From: an uncultured Selenomonadales bacterium
GTDB lineage: Bacteria > Bacillota_C > Negativicutes > Selenomonadales > Selenomonadaceae
Length of the DNA: 24,509 nt
NCBI GenBank assembly: GCA_947302675.1
Contig: CAMYWI010000001.1
Coordinates: 1-24,509 of the forward strand
Direction: 5' to 3'
Each line of letters starts with the position of its first letter. Position 1 is the first letter of the stretch. The position numbers and the translations under genes are program-made. Of this stretch, positions 15,801 to 22,795 are shown in pieces. Below the pieces are notes generated by a model. The model searched no databases. It was given only the letters and a program-made list of their open reading frames with translations, and was not told where the DNA came from.

Positions 15801-16688
15801 CCCAAGCTGAATATTCCTAAACCTTTTTTTGACGTGAAAGATTTTCTGCCCGAAGGGATTACGCCTGAAGATAACGGGAAATTGCCCGCCGACAAATTGA
15901 AAAGGATTCATTGCGGAGGACATCTTTATATTGATGCGGCGCGTGCTTGGCTGGCTATGGTTCGTGCCGCCGCGCAGGAAAATATCTTCTTGAATCTGAA
16001 TAACCCCTTCAACGCCTACAGGAAGATTGAAACTCAAATCGCGGTTTTTCATAAGCGTTTCGTTGAAGTTGAGGAGCAAACTCCTTTGCCCGACGGCGCA
16101 ATTCGCGTTGAGTACGATGACAAAATTTGGCAACTGAAACCGGAAGAATATTACGCGGCAATTCCTGGAACGAGTTCGCACGGCTATGGCTTGGCGGTAG
16201 ATATTGGCAATTACAGAATTCTTGCCGTCAATAATTGGCTGGCGAAAAATGCGGCGTCGTTTGGTTTCGTCAAAGAATACGACTTCGAGTTGTGGCATTA
16301 CACCTACATAAAAAGCCGCGAAGGAATTCCGCCCCGCGTGCTTGAAATTGAGAGCTTGCCGCCCGAACAGACTTATTCTGCCGAGCTGATAGAAAAGGCG
16401 AGCGGTTGCAAATGGTTGACGCCGCCGCCTGAAGGTTGGAGTTGCAACGGAATGTTTTTTGCTCATCCGCTTAAAACAGGTGCTCTTGCGGTGATTAATC
16501 AAGGGGAAGGCGTCGGGATAAGTCCGGAAGTCGCAGGGAAAATTTTCCGGCAAATGGCGGGCTTTATCTGCACAAATCCTGTACCGCTCCTGCAGTTTAA
16601 GCGTCCAATATTGGTAACTTCCAACCCTAAAGAGACGATAAAAAAACTCTCCGCGCTGTTCAGCAAAATTGATGGTCTAGGTGAATAA
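12864..16688 (+). CDS. Multidomain envelope protein: CapA-like + MurF-like ligase + M15 D,D-carboxypeptidase (1,274 aa)
   Basis: TTG start behind GGGAGG. Residues ~8-300 look like the CapA/PgsA poly-gamma-glutamate family (PF09587-type calcineurin-like fold): DLE (47-49), NDH (89-91), HWG (192-194), GCHSYLVHG with His224. Residues ~366-490 are a beta-sandwich. Residues ~515-970 are a complete MurF-type ligase: N-domain, P-loop GSAGKTT (Lys627), PAHTGSGGS, DSAYNANPLSM from Asp845, LGDIADLG. A proline-rich linker (APPPPATPPAP) follows. Residues ~1000-1150 are an M15/VanY peptidase: SHGYGLAVD (His1106, Asp1113) and ELWH (Glu1142, His1145). The C-terminus (~1172-1274) repeats the MurF N-domain pattern (CKWLTPPPEGW). 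No signal peptide or membrane segment is visible, although CapA and M15 proteins usually act outside the cytoplasm. A role in peptidoglycan-stem or polyglutamate-like metabolism is inference. Confidence 0.88.
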   Translation: MLEQKKTIKLFYGGVVNIGRNMNIFSQKIKPFVNIKEMASADVRLVDLECVIATKGEQNFSDGHNYFRARPEQTNILVNNKIDIVLTANDHSSDYGAEALIEQGKYLDAAGILHAGSGKNFEEAFAPVYKKVGDVVLAVFSVDTRVEKSAATADRSGTAYLPADKLELWKKTFAERINAAHEKADVVIIAPHWGRHLAKKAIEESQKIGRLLIDLGADAVLGCHSYLVHGVENYKERPIIYDAGSLLVDAGKRNGGCFVLEISSDGVEKINFVPLAVRPGQTFRAANSAKLINKEFIGACKELKTVPAIAGDVAEITLNPPPRQAEIVSDVADVAQEKKSIAPADDSKANWIVDKVPDEAVIPPQRLGNLKLVGYYVPPDCQTLTARKLLSVETYWTIDAPTDKNYLLSITAAPERECYVSPYGQGQEHEFCDYMCPTNRWKVGVIYREKFGLIPPGNDKLANLPFRVKVNVLDGEEVIGTFKAPDLVKLKLSGLKYPYWNTEFDEIIHHSEPGKCWTAEQLEKATRGEWIVPPPEGFYVQSFSIHGSIRARKPGLFLITTPNSLKYLLENIKDFAGAMTTRAIAELPPDFPQLKVRNIGCAVRELGFAARQRFQGKVIGVTGSAGKTTACNMLSHVLGKDHNITSTPGSANVYDNIPRIFSHVKQDDAFAVIEMSINAFTKLPGSITYEITPDVAVVTSIVPAHTGSGGSMKTLANCKKKIFCGMKPGRYAVLNRDMPYYELFEQKAKSRKLNIITFGMHPDATIRMPILENDRKFFVGENIYNLSCPVPAEQLYDALAVVGVALAVGFSIEKTLEYLKTFSPVKGRGNMINSFRDGKNLKVIDSAYNANPLSMKYALEHLKTIEPNKKARVAVLGDIADLGKNAVNYHKELAEPMIAAETDRLLLCGKLMRHPYEMIKDKVNVIYFETLDELIKNVEAHLQDGDTVLIKSSHDTGLAKVVDILSKSTAPPPPATPPAPKLNIPKPFFDVKDFLPEGITPEDNGKLPADKLKRIHCGGHLYIDAARAWLAMVRAAAQENIFLNLNNPFNAYRKIETQIAVFHKRFVEVEEQTPLPDGAIRVEYDDKIWQLKPEEYYAAIPGTSSHGYGLAVDIGNYRILAVNNWLAKNAASFGFVKEYDFELWHYTYIKSREGIPPRVLEIESLPPEQTYSAELIEKASGCKWLTPPPEGWSCNGMFFAHPLKTGALAVINQGEGVGISPEVAGKIFRQMAGFICTNPVPLLQFKRPILVTSNPKETIKKLSALFSKIDGLGE

Positions 16689-17790
16689 TGGCGCGGTCGT
16701 CGGAATGCATTTTAATCAATCGCCGCTGAAATTCCCGTCTAAGTTCGCGGTCAGTCATTAAAAAATTCCAGGGGACTGCAACGTCGAAAATTAGTTTCCT
16801 GCCCGATTTATACGGCACGATTCTAAAATCATGTAGCGACAGCCGCGAATCAATATCATGCAAAATTTGTTCGGCAAGTTCGCGGTGCTCATCAAAGCTT
16901 TTGTCGCCGATAATAACGGGGTCGATATGCAACGTTACTGAAACTTGAAATTGCGATTGAAGCTTACGTTCCAAGCGGTCAACAATTTCGTGCGCCTCAA
17001 GAAGTTCCAAAGTCGCGGGCATTTCAACATGCATTGTGACGAAAATTCTGTGTGCGCCGTAGCTATGAACAATCAGGTCGTGGACGCCTAAAACTTCGGG
17101 CGCGTCCATGACCGTTTTTTTTATGCCGTCGAGAAGTTCTTGATTAGGTTTATCGCCGAGCAGAGGATTTAAAATTTCCTTCAGGGAAGTGAATCCGCCG
17201 CGCAGAATAAATATCGAAATGAAAACGCCCGCGTAGCCGTCAATGCTTATGCCGAATTCAAGATAAATGCCGAGCGAAAGAATCACGACGCCCGTAGCAA
17301 GGCAATCAGTGAAGCTATCGAGAGCCGCCGCGCCAATCGCCTCCGAATTTATTTTGCGTGCCGCGTGACGATAGAACATGCCCAAGAAAAATTTCACGGC
17401 GACGGATATAACCAGCACGAGCAAAGTAATCGCGTCGATGTTCAAAGCTTGCGGGTTGATAATTTTTTCGGCGGAGGAGTAGAGGAGATTCGCGCCAACA
17501 AGGAGCATTGCCGCCGCTATGAAAAGCCCTGCGAGATATTCAGCGCGGCCGTGCCCGAAAGGGTGTTCTTCGTCGGCGGGCATTGCGGCGATTTTAAAAC
17601 CGGCGAGCATAACAATCGAAGTTCCCATATCGGAAAGATTATTGAAGCCGTCCGCGATAATCGAAATTGCGCCGCTGAAAAATCCTATTGCGAGCTTGAC
17701 TAGGCTTAGCAAAAGATTAACAAAAATGCCCGCGACGCTGACGAATTGCCCAAAGTCTTCGCGGGTCGAAAGGTTGAAAAACTTTTTCAT
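16660..17790 (-). CDS. Cation diffusion facilitator (CDF) exporter, predicted Mn2+-type (376 aa)
   Basis: Six-helix CDF transporter with a cytoplasmic metal-binding C-terminal domain. The N-terminal half shows the CDF pattern: ISIIADGFNNLSD in TM2, HPFGHGRAEYL (76-86) in the TM2-TM3 loop, and ALDSFTDC in TM5. The transport-site residues read Asn50/Asp54 in TM2 and Asp158/Asp162 in TM5. Zinc CDFs have His/Asp there; Asn-Asp/Asp-Asp is the pattern of manganese exporters such as pneumococcal MntE and Bacillus MneP. After the usual dimerisation domain (~residues 205-295) come ~80 more residues resembling a second such domain. It is the last gene of the minus-strand operon. Its ATG overlaps the TGA of the glycosyltransferase gene by 4 bp (ATGA) and no strong RBS is visible, so translation is probably coupled. 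The stop lies inside the converging CapA-Mur-M15 gene (29-bp overlap). Confidence 0.92.
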   Translation of the reverse strand: MKKFFNLSTREDFGQFVSVAGIFVNLLLSLVKLAIGFFSGAISIIADGFNNLSDMGTSIVMLAGFKIAAMPADEEHPFGHGRAEYLAGLFIAAAMLLVGANLLYSSAEKIINPQALNIDAITLLVLVISVAVKFFLGMFYRHAARKINSEAIGAAALDSFTDCLATGVVILSLGIYLEFGISIDGYAGVFISIFILRGGFTSLKEILNPLLGDKPNQELLDGIKKTVMDAPEVLGVHDLIVHSYGAHRIFVTMHVEMPATLELLEAHEIVDRLERKLQSQFQVSVTLHIDPVIIGDKSFDEHRELAEQILHDIDSRLSLHDFRIVPYKSGRKLIFDVAVPWNFLMTDRELRREFQRRLIKMHSDDRAIIHLDHQFC

Positions 17791-19001
17791 AGTGCTCTGA
17801 CGAAATTTCTTTCGGGCGCGGTGTAGGTATAACTGTTTTGTGCGCGAGTCATAAACATTAAGCCATTCAAGAAATGATGATTTTCCCTGAAGCCGTGACG
17901 CACTAATAGTTCCATTACGACATCATACTTATCAAATAAAATGAAAACCATTTTTTGCCCGCGCCATTTCTGCATTTTGGCGATAAGTTCTTTGAACGAA
18001 TTGTTGTTACGGAGTTCGATAATCGGCTCGTCGTCATGAATTTGGAAAAGACCTTTTATGACCTTGATATTTTTTGGCTCAACGAAAAAGGCGCGGCGAT
18101 GTTCCCTGCAAACTTTCATGAGCCATTGCGCCCGCATTGAATTATCATCATTGACATTACGAATTTCTTCGCCGAGATTGAAGAGCGTTTCGACATTAAG
18201 CCAGGACGTTCGCGCAAAATTCTCTAGAAAAAGTTTATCGTAAGGGTTATCGCGGTCAAGCCCGAAAGTTTGTCCGGCATAATGATAAATCTTTTCCGTG
18301 ACGGGCAGATTTAAGCGGCGGTCGATAATTACGAACGAATCGAATTTTTGAGCGAGCTTGAGGTAATTTTTGGAGAAAAAAGCGTTCAAAATATCCTGGT
18401 CTGGGGATTCGCAAGCGGGATTATCAACTAAAAATTGCGTACCGACATAGAAAAATTTTTCGTCGAGCTTATCGAGATTAAAAACTATGACGCCGGAGCA
18501 AAAATAATCATTCACTTCGACGATACCTTTATTCAGCAGGAATTTATCAGTGATAAGAAATTTTTGAGTTGCGACCATTTCCGGGACGGCGGCGACGGGG
18601 AAATTTCCTAAATCTTGTTGCCAAAGTTCGGAAATGTCGAGATTAACGATAATATCGGCGTCGAGATAGATAATTTTGCCGGTTTTAAGGATTTTTTTAA
18701 TGAGCAGGCGATAAAATGCGCCGATACTGAACCGCGAATGGATTCTATCAGGAAGTTTTTTGCGAAGAAAAGCTATTTCTTCGGGGCAAAGCTTTTCTAC
18801 GTCATAAAATTCGACGCTTTGATTATATTTTTCGGCGAGTTTGGCGAAATTTTCGCGGTTATCGTCGGTCAAAGTCGCGTCGTGGAGAATATGAATTGTT
18901 ACGGCTAAATTAGTCGTCTCAAAAATGGAAGCCATAGACGTGCCGACGAATTTGGAATATTTTCCGCTACCGTCGTGCAAACCGAAGCAAATATTAATCA
19001 T
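17787..19001 (-). CDS. Glycosyltransferase family 8 protein (404 aa)
   Basis: Retaining sugar transferase of the LgtC-like GT8 family. The N-terminus (INICFGLHDG, then YSKFVGTSMASI) and the nucleotide-sugar/metal motif LDADIIVN (Asp114-Ala-Asp116) fit the family. SGVIVFNLDKL and a later IYHYAGQTFG (equivalent of the HFxGxxKPW metal-His region) complete the catalytic domain at ~residue 280. The last ~115 residues are not part of standard LgtC and are not recognised. The start ATG has GGAGG (19009-19013) seven bases upstream, inside the end of the preceding gene, with a 4-bp ATGA overlap. The family often builds lipopolysaccharide or surface glycans. The acceptor here is unknown and there is no glycan cluster nearby. 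Confidence 0.9.
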   Translation of the reverse strand: MINICFGLHDGSGKYSKFVGTSMASIFETTNLAVTIHILHDATLTDDNRENFAKLAEKYNQSVEFYDVEKLCPEEIAFLRKKLPDRIHSRFSIGAFYRLLIKKILKTGKIIYLDADIIVNLDISELWQQDLGNFPVAAVPEMVATQKFLITDKFLLNKGIVEVNDYFCSGVIVFNLDKLDEKFFYVGTQFLVDNPACESPDQDILNAFFSKNYLKLAQKFDSFVIIDRRLNLPVTEKIYHYAGQTFGLDRDNPYDKLFLENFARTSWLNVETLFNLGEEIRNVNDDNSMRAQWLMKVCREHRRAFFVEPKNIKVIKGLFQIHDDEPIIELRNNNSFKELIAKMQKWRGQKMVFILFDKYDVVMELLVRHGFRENHHFLNGLMFMTRAQNSYTYTAPERNFVRAL

Positions 19002-20038
19002 TTTTCAACCTCCAATACGTTTTCAAGTGCATTTAGTAATAAAATATTTTCGTTTCGTGAGCGAATTGCCGTCCGCAAATAAAATTCGTTCAATCCGGCG
19101 AAGTTCGCGCAACTTCTTAGTAAAATTTTTCGTTTGCGCAGTTCTGAAAGGATTTTTAAAGCTTTTTCGTGCCGAAATAATATAAAATTCACTGGCGACG
19201 GATAAATTTCGACGCTACGCAGATTTTTTAGCCGTTCGAGGAGAAATTTCCGCTCATTAGCAAGCCAAGCGCGAGTTTTTATTAAAAAGTCATCGTCGGA
19301 TAGTGCCGCGACGCCTGCTTTTTGCGCTAAAAAGTTTACGTTCCAAACGTCCTTTGATAAATTTAATCGCTCGGCTAAATTTTCTTCGACGACTGCAAAA
19401 CCTAATCTCAAGCCGGGTATCGCGAAAATTTTCGTCAGCGACTGCACGACAGCTATTTTTTTCGATATAAATTGCCGCGCAGATTTAATTTCTAGGAAAT
19501 CTATAAATGATTCGTCGATAATTACGTTTGCGAACTCCGCGAGCCGTAAAATTTCTTCTATCGCGATTAAATTTCCCGTTGGATTGTTCGGACGCCCAAT
19601 TATTATGCAATCGTTGGGCGATTTTACTTCCGCAATGAGTTTTTCGACGTTTATAGCGAAATTTTCCTCCGCGCTCGTGAAAAAATGCTTTACTTCGCAA
19701 AAAGTCGCCCGCGCTGCCCGTTCATACTCCGAAAAGCTCGGAACTGGAATTATTACACGTTTTGGGCGCGTCACGTTCAAATATAAGTAGAAAAATTCCG
19801 CCGCGCCATTTAAAACGACTAAATTTTTTTCGGACACGCCATATCGTTGCGAAATTGCTTTTTTGAGTTCCGCCGCTCGCGAATCGGGATAATTTACAAT
19901 TCCGCGTAGATTTTCCGTCAAAACTTGCAAAATTTTCTTCGATAAGCCCAAAGGATTTATATTCGCGCTGAAATCGAGCCAATCACCCGTTTTCCCGTCC
20001 GAATCGTAAATTTGCCCGCCGTGTTCGTATTGCTCCAA
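18998..20038 (-). CDS. cobD: PLP-dependent aminotransferase-fold enzyme, CobD-like (threonine-phosphate decarboxylase) (346 aa)
   Basis: Class I/II PLP enzyme close to L-threonine-O-3-phosphate decarboxylase and histidinol-phosphate aminotransferase. The N-terminus YEHGGQIY and LDFSANINPLG are typical of CobD, which makes (R)-1-amino-2-propanol phosphate for the cobalamin nucleotide loop. Other signs are GRPNNPTG, IIDESFIDF and the PLP lysine in SLTKIFAIPGLRLGF. A more upstream TTG (20059) would add seven residues, but GGAGGT (20045-20050) lies exactly seven bases before TTG 20038, which gives MEQYEHGG..., as in the family; that start is chosen. No other cobalamin gene lies in the window, so an aminotransferase with another substrate (HisC-like) remains possible. 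It follows alaS and a hairpin and is translationally coupled to the GT8 gene. Confidence 0.72.
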   Translation of the reverse strand: MEQYEHGGQIYDSDGKTGDWLDFSANINPLGLSKKILQVLTENLRGIVNYPDSRAAELKKAISQRYGVSEKNLVVLNGAAEFFYLYLNVTRPKRVIIPVPSFSEYERAARATFCEVKHFFTSAEENFAINVEKLIAEVKSPNDCIIIGRPNNPTGNLIAIEEILRLAEFANVIIDESFIDFLEIKSARQFISKKIAVVQSLTKIFAIPGLRLGFAVVEENLAERLNLSKDVWNVNFLAQKAGVAALSDDDFLIKTRAWLANERKFLLERLKNLRSVEIYPSPVNFILFRHEKALKILSELRKRKILLRSCANFAGLNEFYLRTAIRSRNENILLLNALENVLEVEK

Positions 20039-20044
20039 AAATTT

Positions 20045-20050
20045 TACCTC
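20045..20050 (-). promoter_or_regulatory. Ribosome-binding site that fixes the TTG start of the CobD-like gene
   Basis: On the minus strand GGAGGT precedes TTG (20038-20036) by seven bases. It begins about eight bases after the alaS-cobD hairpin, so no separate promoter fits between them. Confidence 0.75.
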
Positions 20051-20057
20051 CGATAAC

Positions 20058-20095
20058 AAAAACCGCTCAAGGCAAGTGCTTTGAACGGTTTTTTT
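20058..20095. terminator. Bidirectional hairpin between alaS and the CobD-like gene (terminator or attenuator)
   Basis: AACCG (20061-20065) pairs with CGGTT (20086-20090), and the inner arm TCAAGGC pairs with GCTTTGA around a four-base loop. It is followed by seven T on the plus strand and five on the minus strand. For alaS transcripts it lies just past the stop codon (TAA 20103-20101). Because the next gene's RBS follows at once, partial read-through is the likeliest way the downstream genes are transcribed. Confidence 0.75.
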
Positions 20096-20100
20096 ACGTT

Positions 20101-22719
20101 TTAAAGCTCAAAAAGGATTTTTTTTGCCGCGTCGAACATTTTCGGGATTCCTTCGGGATTTTTTCCGCCCGCTTGCGCCATATCTGGACGACCACCACCG
20201 CCGCCGCCGACTAATTTTGCAATTTCCTTGACGATTTTGCCCGCATGAACGCCTGCCGCCACAGATTTTTTATCCGCCTTGACGATTAGCGAAACTTTTT
20301 CATCATTGACCGCCGCCAGTACGATTACTCCGTTTTCGAGTTTTTCGATAAGAAAATCGGCGATTTTGCGCAGTTCGTCGGGATTTTTTGCTTGCACGAC
20401 GCCTTTTAAATACTTAAACGCGCCAATTTCCTCCACGCCGACTAATAATTTTTGTGCTTCGGCTTGTTCGCGGATTTTTTCTACTTCCTCAAGTTTTTTG
20501 CGCATATTTTTATCTTCCGCGACCATTTTTTCGACTTGCGCGGGCAAATCTTCTGCCCGAACCACTTTTAGCAACGTCGACAGCGAATTTATCAAATCAT
20601 TTTGCTTTTTCGCGTCCAAAATCGCCGCCCGACCCGTTATCGCCTCGATTCTGCGAATTCCTGCCGCAATTCCGCCCTCGCTGACGATTTTAAACCGCCC
20701 AATTTGTCCAACGTTTTTGACGTGCGAGCCGCCGCATAATTCGCAACTGAAATCCTCGACGCTCACGACGCGCACAATTTCTCCGTATTTTTCCCCGAAA
20801 AGTGCCATTGCGCCCAATTTTTTTGCCTCTGCTATCGGCATTTCGCGAATTTCTACGTCAAACGCCTTCAAAATCTCGTCATTTACCATTTCTTCCACGT
20901 CAGCGAGTTGTTGCGGCGTCACCGGCTCGAAATTTGAGAAGTCAAAGCGTAATCTTTCCGGCGTCACCAACGAGCCCGCTTGATTTACTTGACTGCCCAC
21001 GACTTTTTTCAACGCCGCTTGCAATAAATGCGTCGCCGTGTGATTCCTCGCTGATGAAAGTTTCTTTTCCGCGTCGATTTTTATTTCCACCACGTCGCCA
21101 ACTTTTATTTGCCCCTCTTCAACGTATGATTCATGATAAATCGTGCCGTCGGGCAATTTTTTCGCGTTCGTGACCTTGATTTTGCCCAATTCGCTAATAA
21201 AATAGCCTTCATCGCCGACTTGTCCGCCGCCTTCCGCGTAAAATGGCGTGCAATCCAAAATAATTCCGGCATTTTCGCCGTCGTGAAGCTCTTCGACCAA
21301 TTTTCCTTCCTTCCACATTGCAAAAACTTTCGACGACGTACAATTTTCATCGCGGGTCAAATGTTCGGTGTCGACATTCAAAAGGTCGGGAACGTCAAGG
21401 CGTTCATTGGCAGCGCGAGCTGCTCTGGCGCGATTTCTTTGCTCCTCCATCGACTTTTCAAAGCCTTTTTTGTCCGCGACTAAATTATTTTCCTGCAAAA
21501 TTTCTTCCGTCAATTCAAATGGAAATCCGAACGTGTCGTAGAGTTTAAAGCAAATTTCGCCGCCCAATTCCACTTTTTTCGTCGCTTTTGCCGATTCAAT
21601 TTCGCGCGTCAAAACTTCCATACCTTGCGCCAATGTCGTCGCGAATCTGTCTTCCTCAAGGCGCACGACTTTTTTTATGTAGCCCAGATTTTTGCTCATT
21701 TCCTCGAAATCGGGCATTTCGGAATAAATTTTCCCGACTTTTTCTATTGCGCCTTCTAAAAATGCGTCTTTTATGCCCAACATGCGCCCATGACGAATCG
21801 CTCGCCGCAAAATTCTGCGCAAAACGTAGCCGCGCCCCTCGTTTGACGGCAAAATTTTATCCATTATCATAAAAGCCATAGACCGCGCGTGGTCGGCGAT
21901 AACTTTCATTGAAATATCTTTTTTCGCGTCCGCGCCGTACTTTATGCCGCTAATTTCCTCGACGTATTCAATTATCGGGAACAATAAATCCGTCTCGAAA
22001 TTGGAATTTTTCTGTTGAAGGACGCTCGCAAGCCGCTCCAAACCGCAACCGGTATCAATATTTTTATGCTCAAGCGGTTTATATTCGCCGTCTTCGGTTT
22101 TATCAAATTGCGTGAAAACTAAGTTCCAAATTTCTAAAAATCTGTCGCAATCACAGCCAGGAGCGCAAGTTTCTTTGCCGCAACCGCGCTCTTCGCCTAA
22201 ATCTATATAAATTTCGCTGTCGGGTCCGCAAGGTCCGGGACCTATCTCCCAAAAATTGTCCTCAAGCTTAACAATATGTTCTGGATTAAGTCCGGGTTGC
22301 TTTAACCAAATTTCTTTCGCTTCGTCATCGTTCGGATATATCGATACCCAAAGTTTTTCGCGCGGTAGCCCGCAAACTTCCGTTAAAAATTCCCAAGCCC
22401 AAGGAATTGCGTCCGCTTTGAAATAATCGCCGAACGAAAAATTTCCAAGCATCATGAACGCCGTATGATGTCGCGCCGTCCGTCCGACGTTTTCTATGTC
22501 GCCCGTGCGCACGCAACGCTGATTTGTCGTTACTCGCGGGCACGGCGGCTTCAATTTCCCTGTGAAAAACGGTTTTAGCGGTGCCATTCCCGCCCCTATC
22601 ATTAAAAGCGTCGGGTCGTTCTCCGGTATCAGCGAAAAGCTCGGCATTACTAAATGTCCTTTGCTCTCGAAGAATTTCAAGAACGATTCGGCGACTTCCT
22701 TTCCTGTCATGTATTTCAA
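20101..22719 (-). CDS. alaS: Alanine--tRNA ligase (872 aa)
   Basis: Charges tRNA-Ala in the cytoplasm and edits mischarged Ser/Gly. The protein runs from the class II catalytic core (TGKEVAESFLKFFESKGH, NDPTLLMIGAGMAPLKPFF, RHHTAFMMLGNFSFGDYF, NIDTGCGLERL) through the editing domain, whose zinc motif is HTATH (His560, His564) plus CGGSH (Cys662, His666), to a DHHA1-type C-terminal domain with a glycine run (GGGGGGRPDMAQAGG). Length is normal for the family. TTG 22719 is chosen as start because AGGAGG (22733-22728) lies eight bases upstream. The nearby ATG (three codons further in) is too far from the RBS, and the upstream in-frame ATG at 22761 precedes the promoter's -10. First gene of the minus-strand operon. 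Confidence 0.96.
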   Translation of the reverse strand: MKYMTGKEVAESFLKFFESKGHLVMPSFSLIPENDPTLLMIGAGMAPLKPFFTGKLKPPCPRVTTNQRCVRTGDIENVGRTARHHTAFMMLGNFSFGDYFKADAIPWAWEFLTEVCGLPREKLWVSIYPNDDEAKEIWLKQPGLNPEHIVKLEDNFWEIGPGPCGPDSEIYIDLGEERGCGKETCAPGCDCDRFLEIWNLVFTQFDKTEDGEYKPLEHKNIDTGCGLERLASVLQQKNSNFETDLLFPIIEYVEEISGIKYGADAKKDISMKVIADHARSMAFMIMDKILPSNEGRGYVLRRILRRAIRHGRMLGIKDAFLEGAIEKVGKIYSEMPDFEEMSKNLGYIKKVVRLEEDRFATTLAQGMEVLTREIESAKATKKVELGGEICFKLYDTFGFPFELTEEILQENNLVADKKGFEKSMEEQRNRARAARAANERLDVPDLLNVDTEHLTRDENCTSSKVFAMWKEGKLVEELHDGENAGIILDCTPFYAEGGGQVGDEGYFISELGKIKVTNAKKLPDGTIYHESYVEEGQIKVGDVVEIKIDAEKKLSSARNHTATHLLQAALKKVVGSQVNQAGSLVTPERLRFDFSNFEPVTPQQLADVEEMVNDEILKAFDVEIREMPIAEAKKLGAMALFGEKYGEIVRVVSVEDFSCELCGGSHVKNVGQIGRFKIVSEGGIAAGIRRIEAITGRAAILDAKKQNDLINSLSTLLKVVRAEDLPAQVEKMVAEDKNMRKKLEEVEKIREQAEAQKLLVGVEEIGAFKYLKGVVQAKNPDELRKIADFLIEKLENGVIVLAAVNDEKVSLIVKADKKSVAAGVHAGKIVKEIAKLVGGGGGGRPDMAQAGGKNPEGIPKMFDAAKKILFEL

Positions 22720-22727
22720 TTTATCTT

Positions 22728-22733
22728 CCTCCT
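22728..22733 (-). promoter_or_regulatory. Ribosome-binding site of alaS (TTG start)
   Basis: AGGAGG on the minus strand, eight bases before TTG 22719. The third strong RBS in the window that points to a TTG. Confidence 0.8.
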
Positions 22734-22744
22734 TTGCAACGCGC

Positions 22745-22753
22745 ATTATAGCA
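22745..22753 (-). promoter_or_regulatory. Extended -10 promoter of alaS
   Basis: TGCTATAAT on the minus strand is a perfect extended -10. A weak TTTTTA lies 17 bases further up in place of a -35. Predicted start near 22738, so the leader is only ~19 nt, with no room for a T-box. Confidence 0.65.
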
Positions 22754-22795
22754 CACCTCAAAACAAATAAAAAGTATACGCCGCGTCAAATTTTC

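Noticed and set aside
15735..16553. 272-codon minus-strand open frame under the M15 part of the fusion gene
   Set aside because: The sense strand carries intact M15 motifs; the antisense product has no recognisable domain or RBS.
20036..20059. TTG at 20059 as start of the CobD-like gene
   Set aside because: It lies upstream of the RBS and inside the hairpin edge; TTG 20038 has GGAGGT at seven bases and gives the family-like N-terminus.
20039..20100. Cobalamin riboswitch before the CobD-like gene, or Mn (yybP-ykoY) riboswitch before the CDF gene
   Set aside because: The first gap is ~60 bp and filled by a simple hairpin; the CDF gene overlaps its upstream neighbour, so neither riboswitch fits.
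20279..20983. 234-codon plus-strand open frame opposite alaS
   Set aside because: Ser/Thr/Phe-rich antisense shadow of a well-conserved gene, no RBS or homologous pattern.
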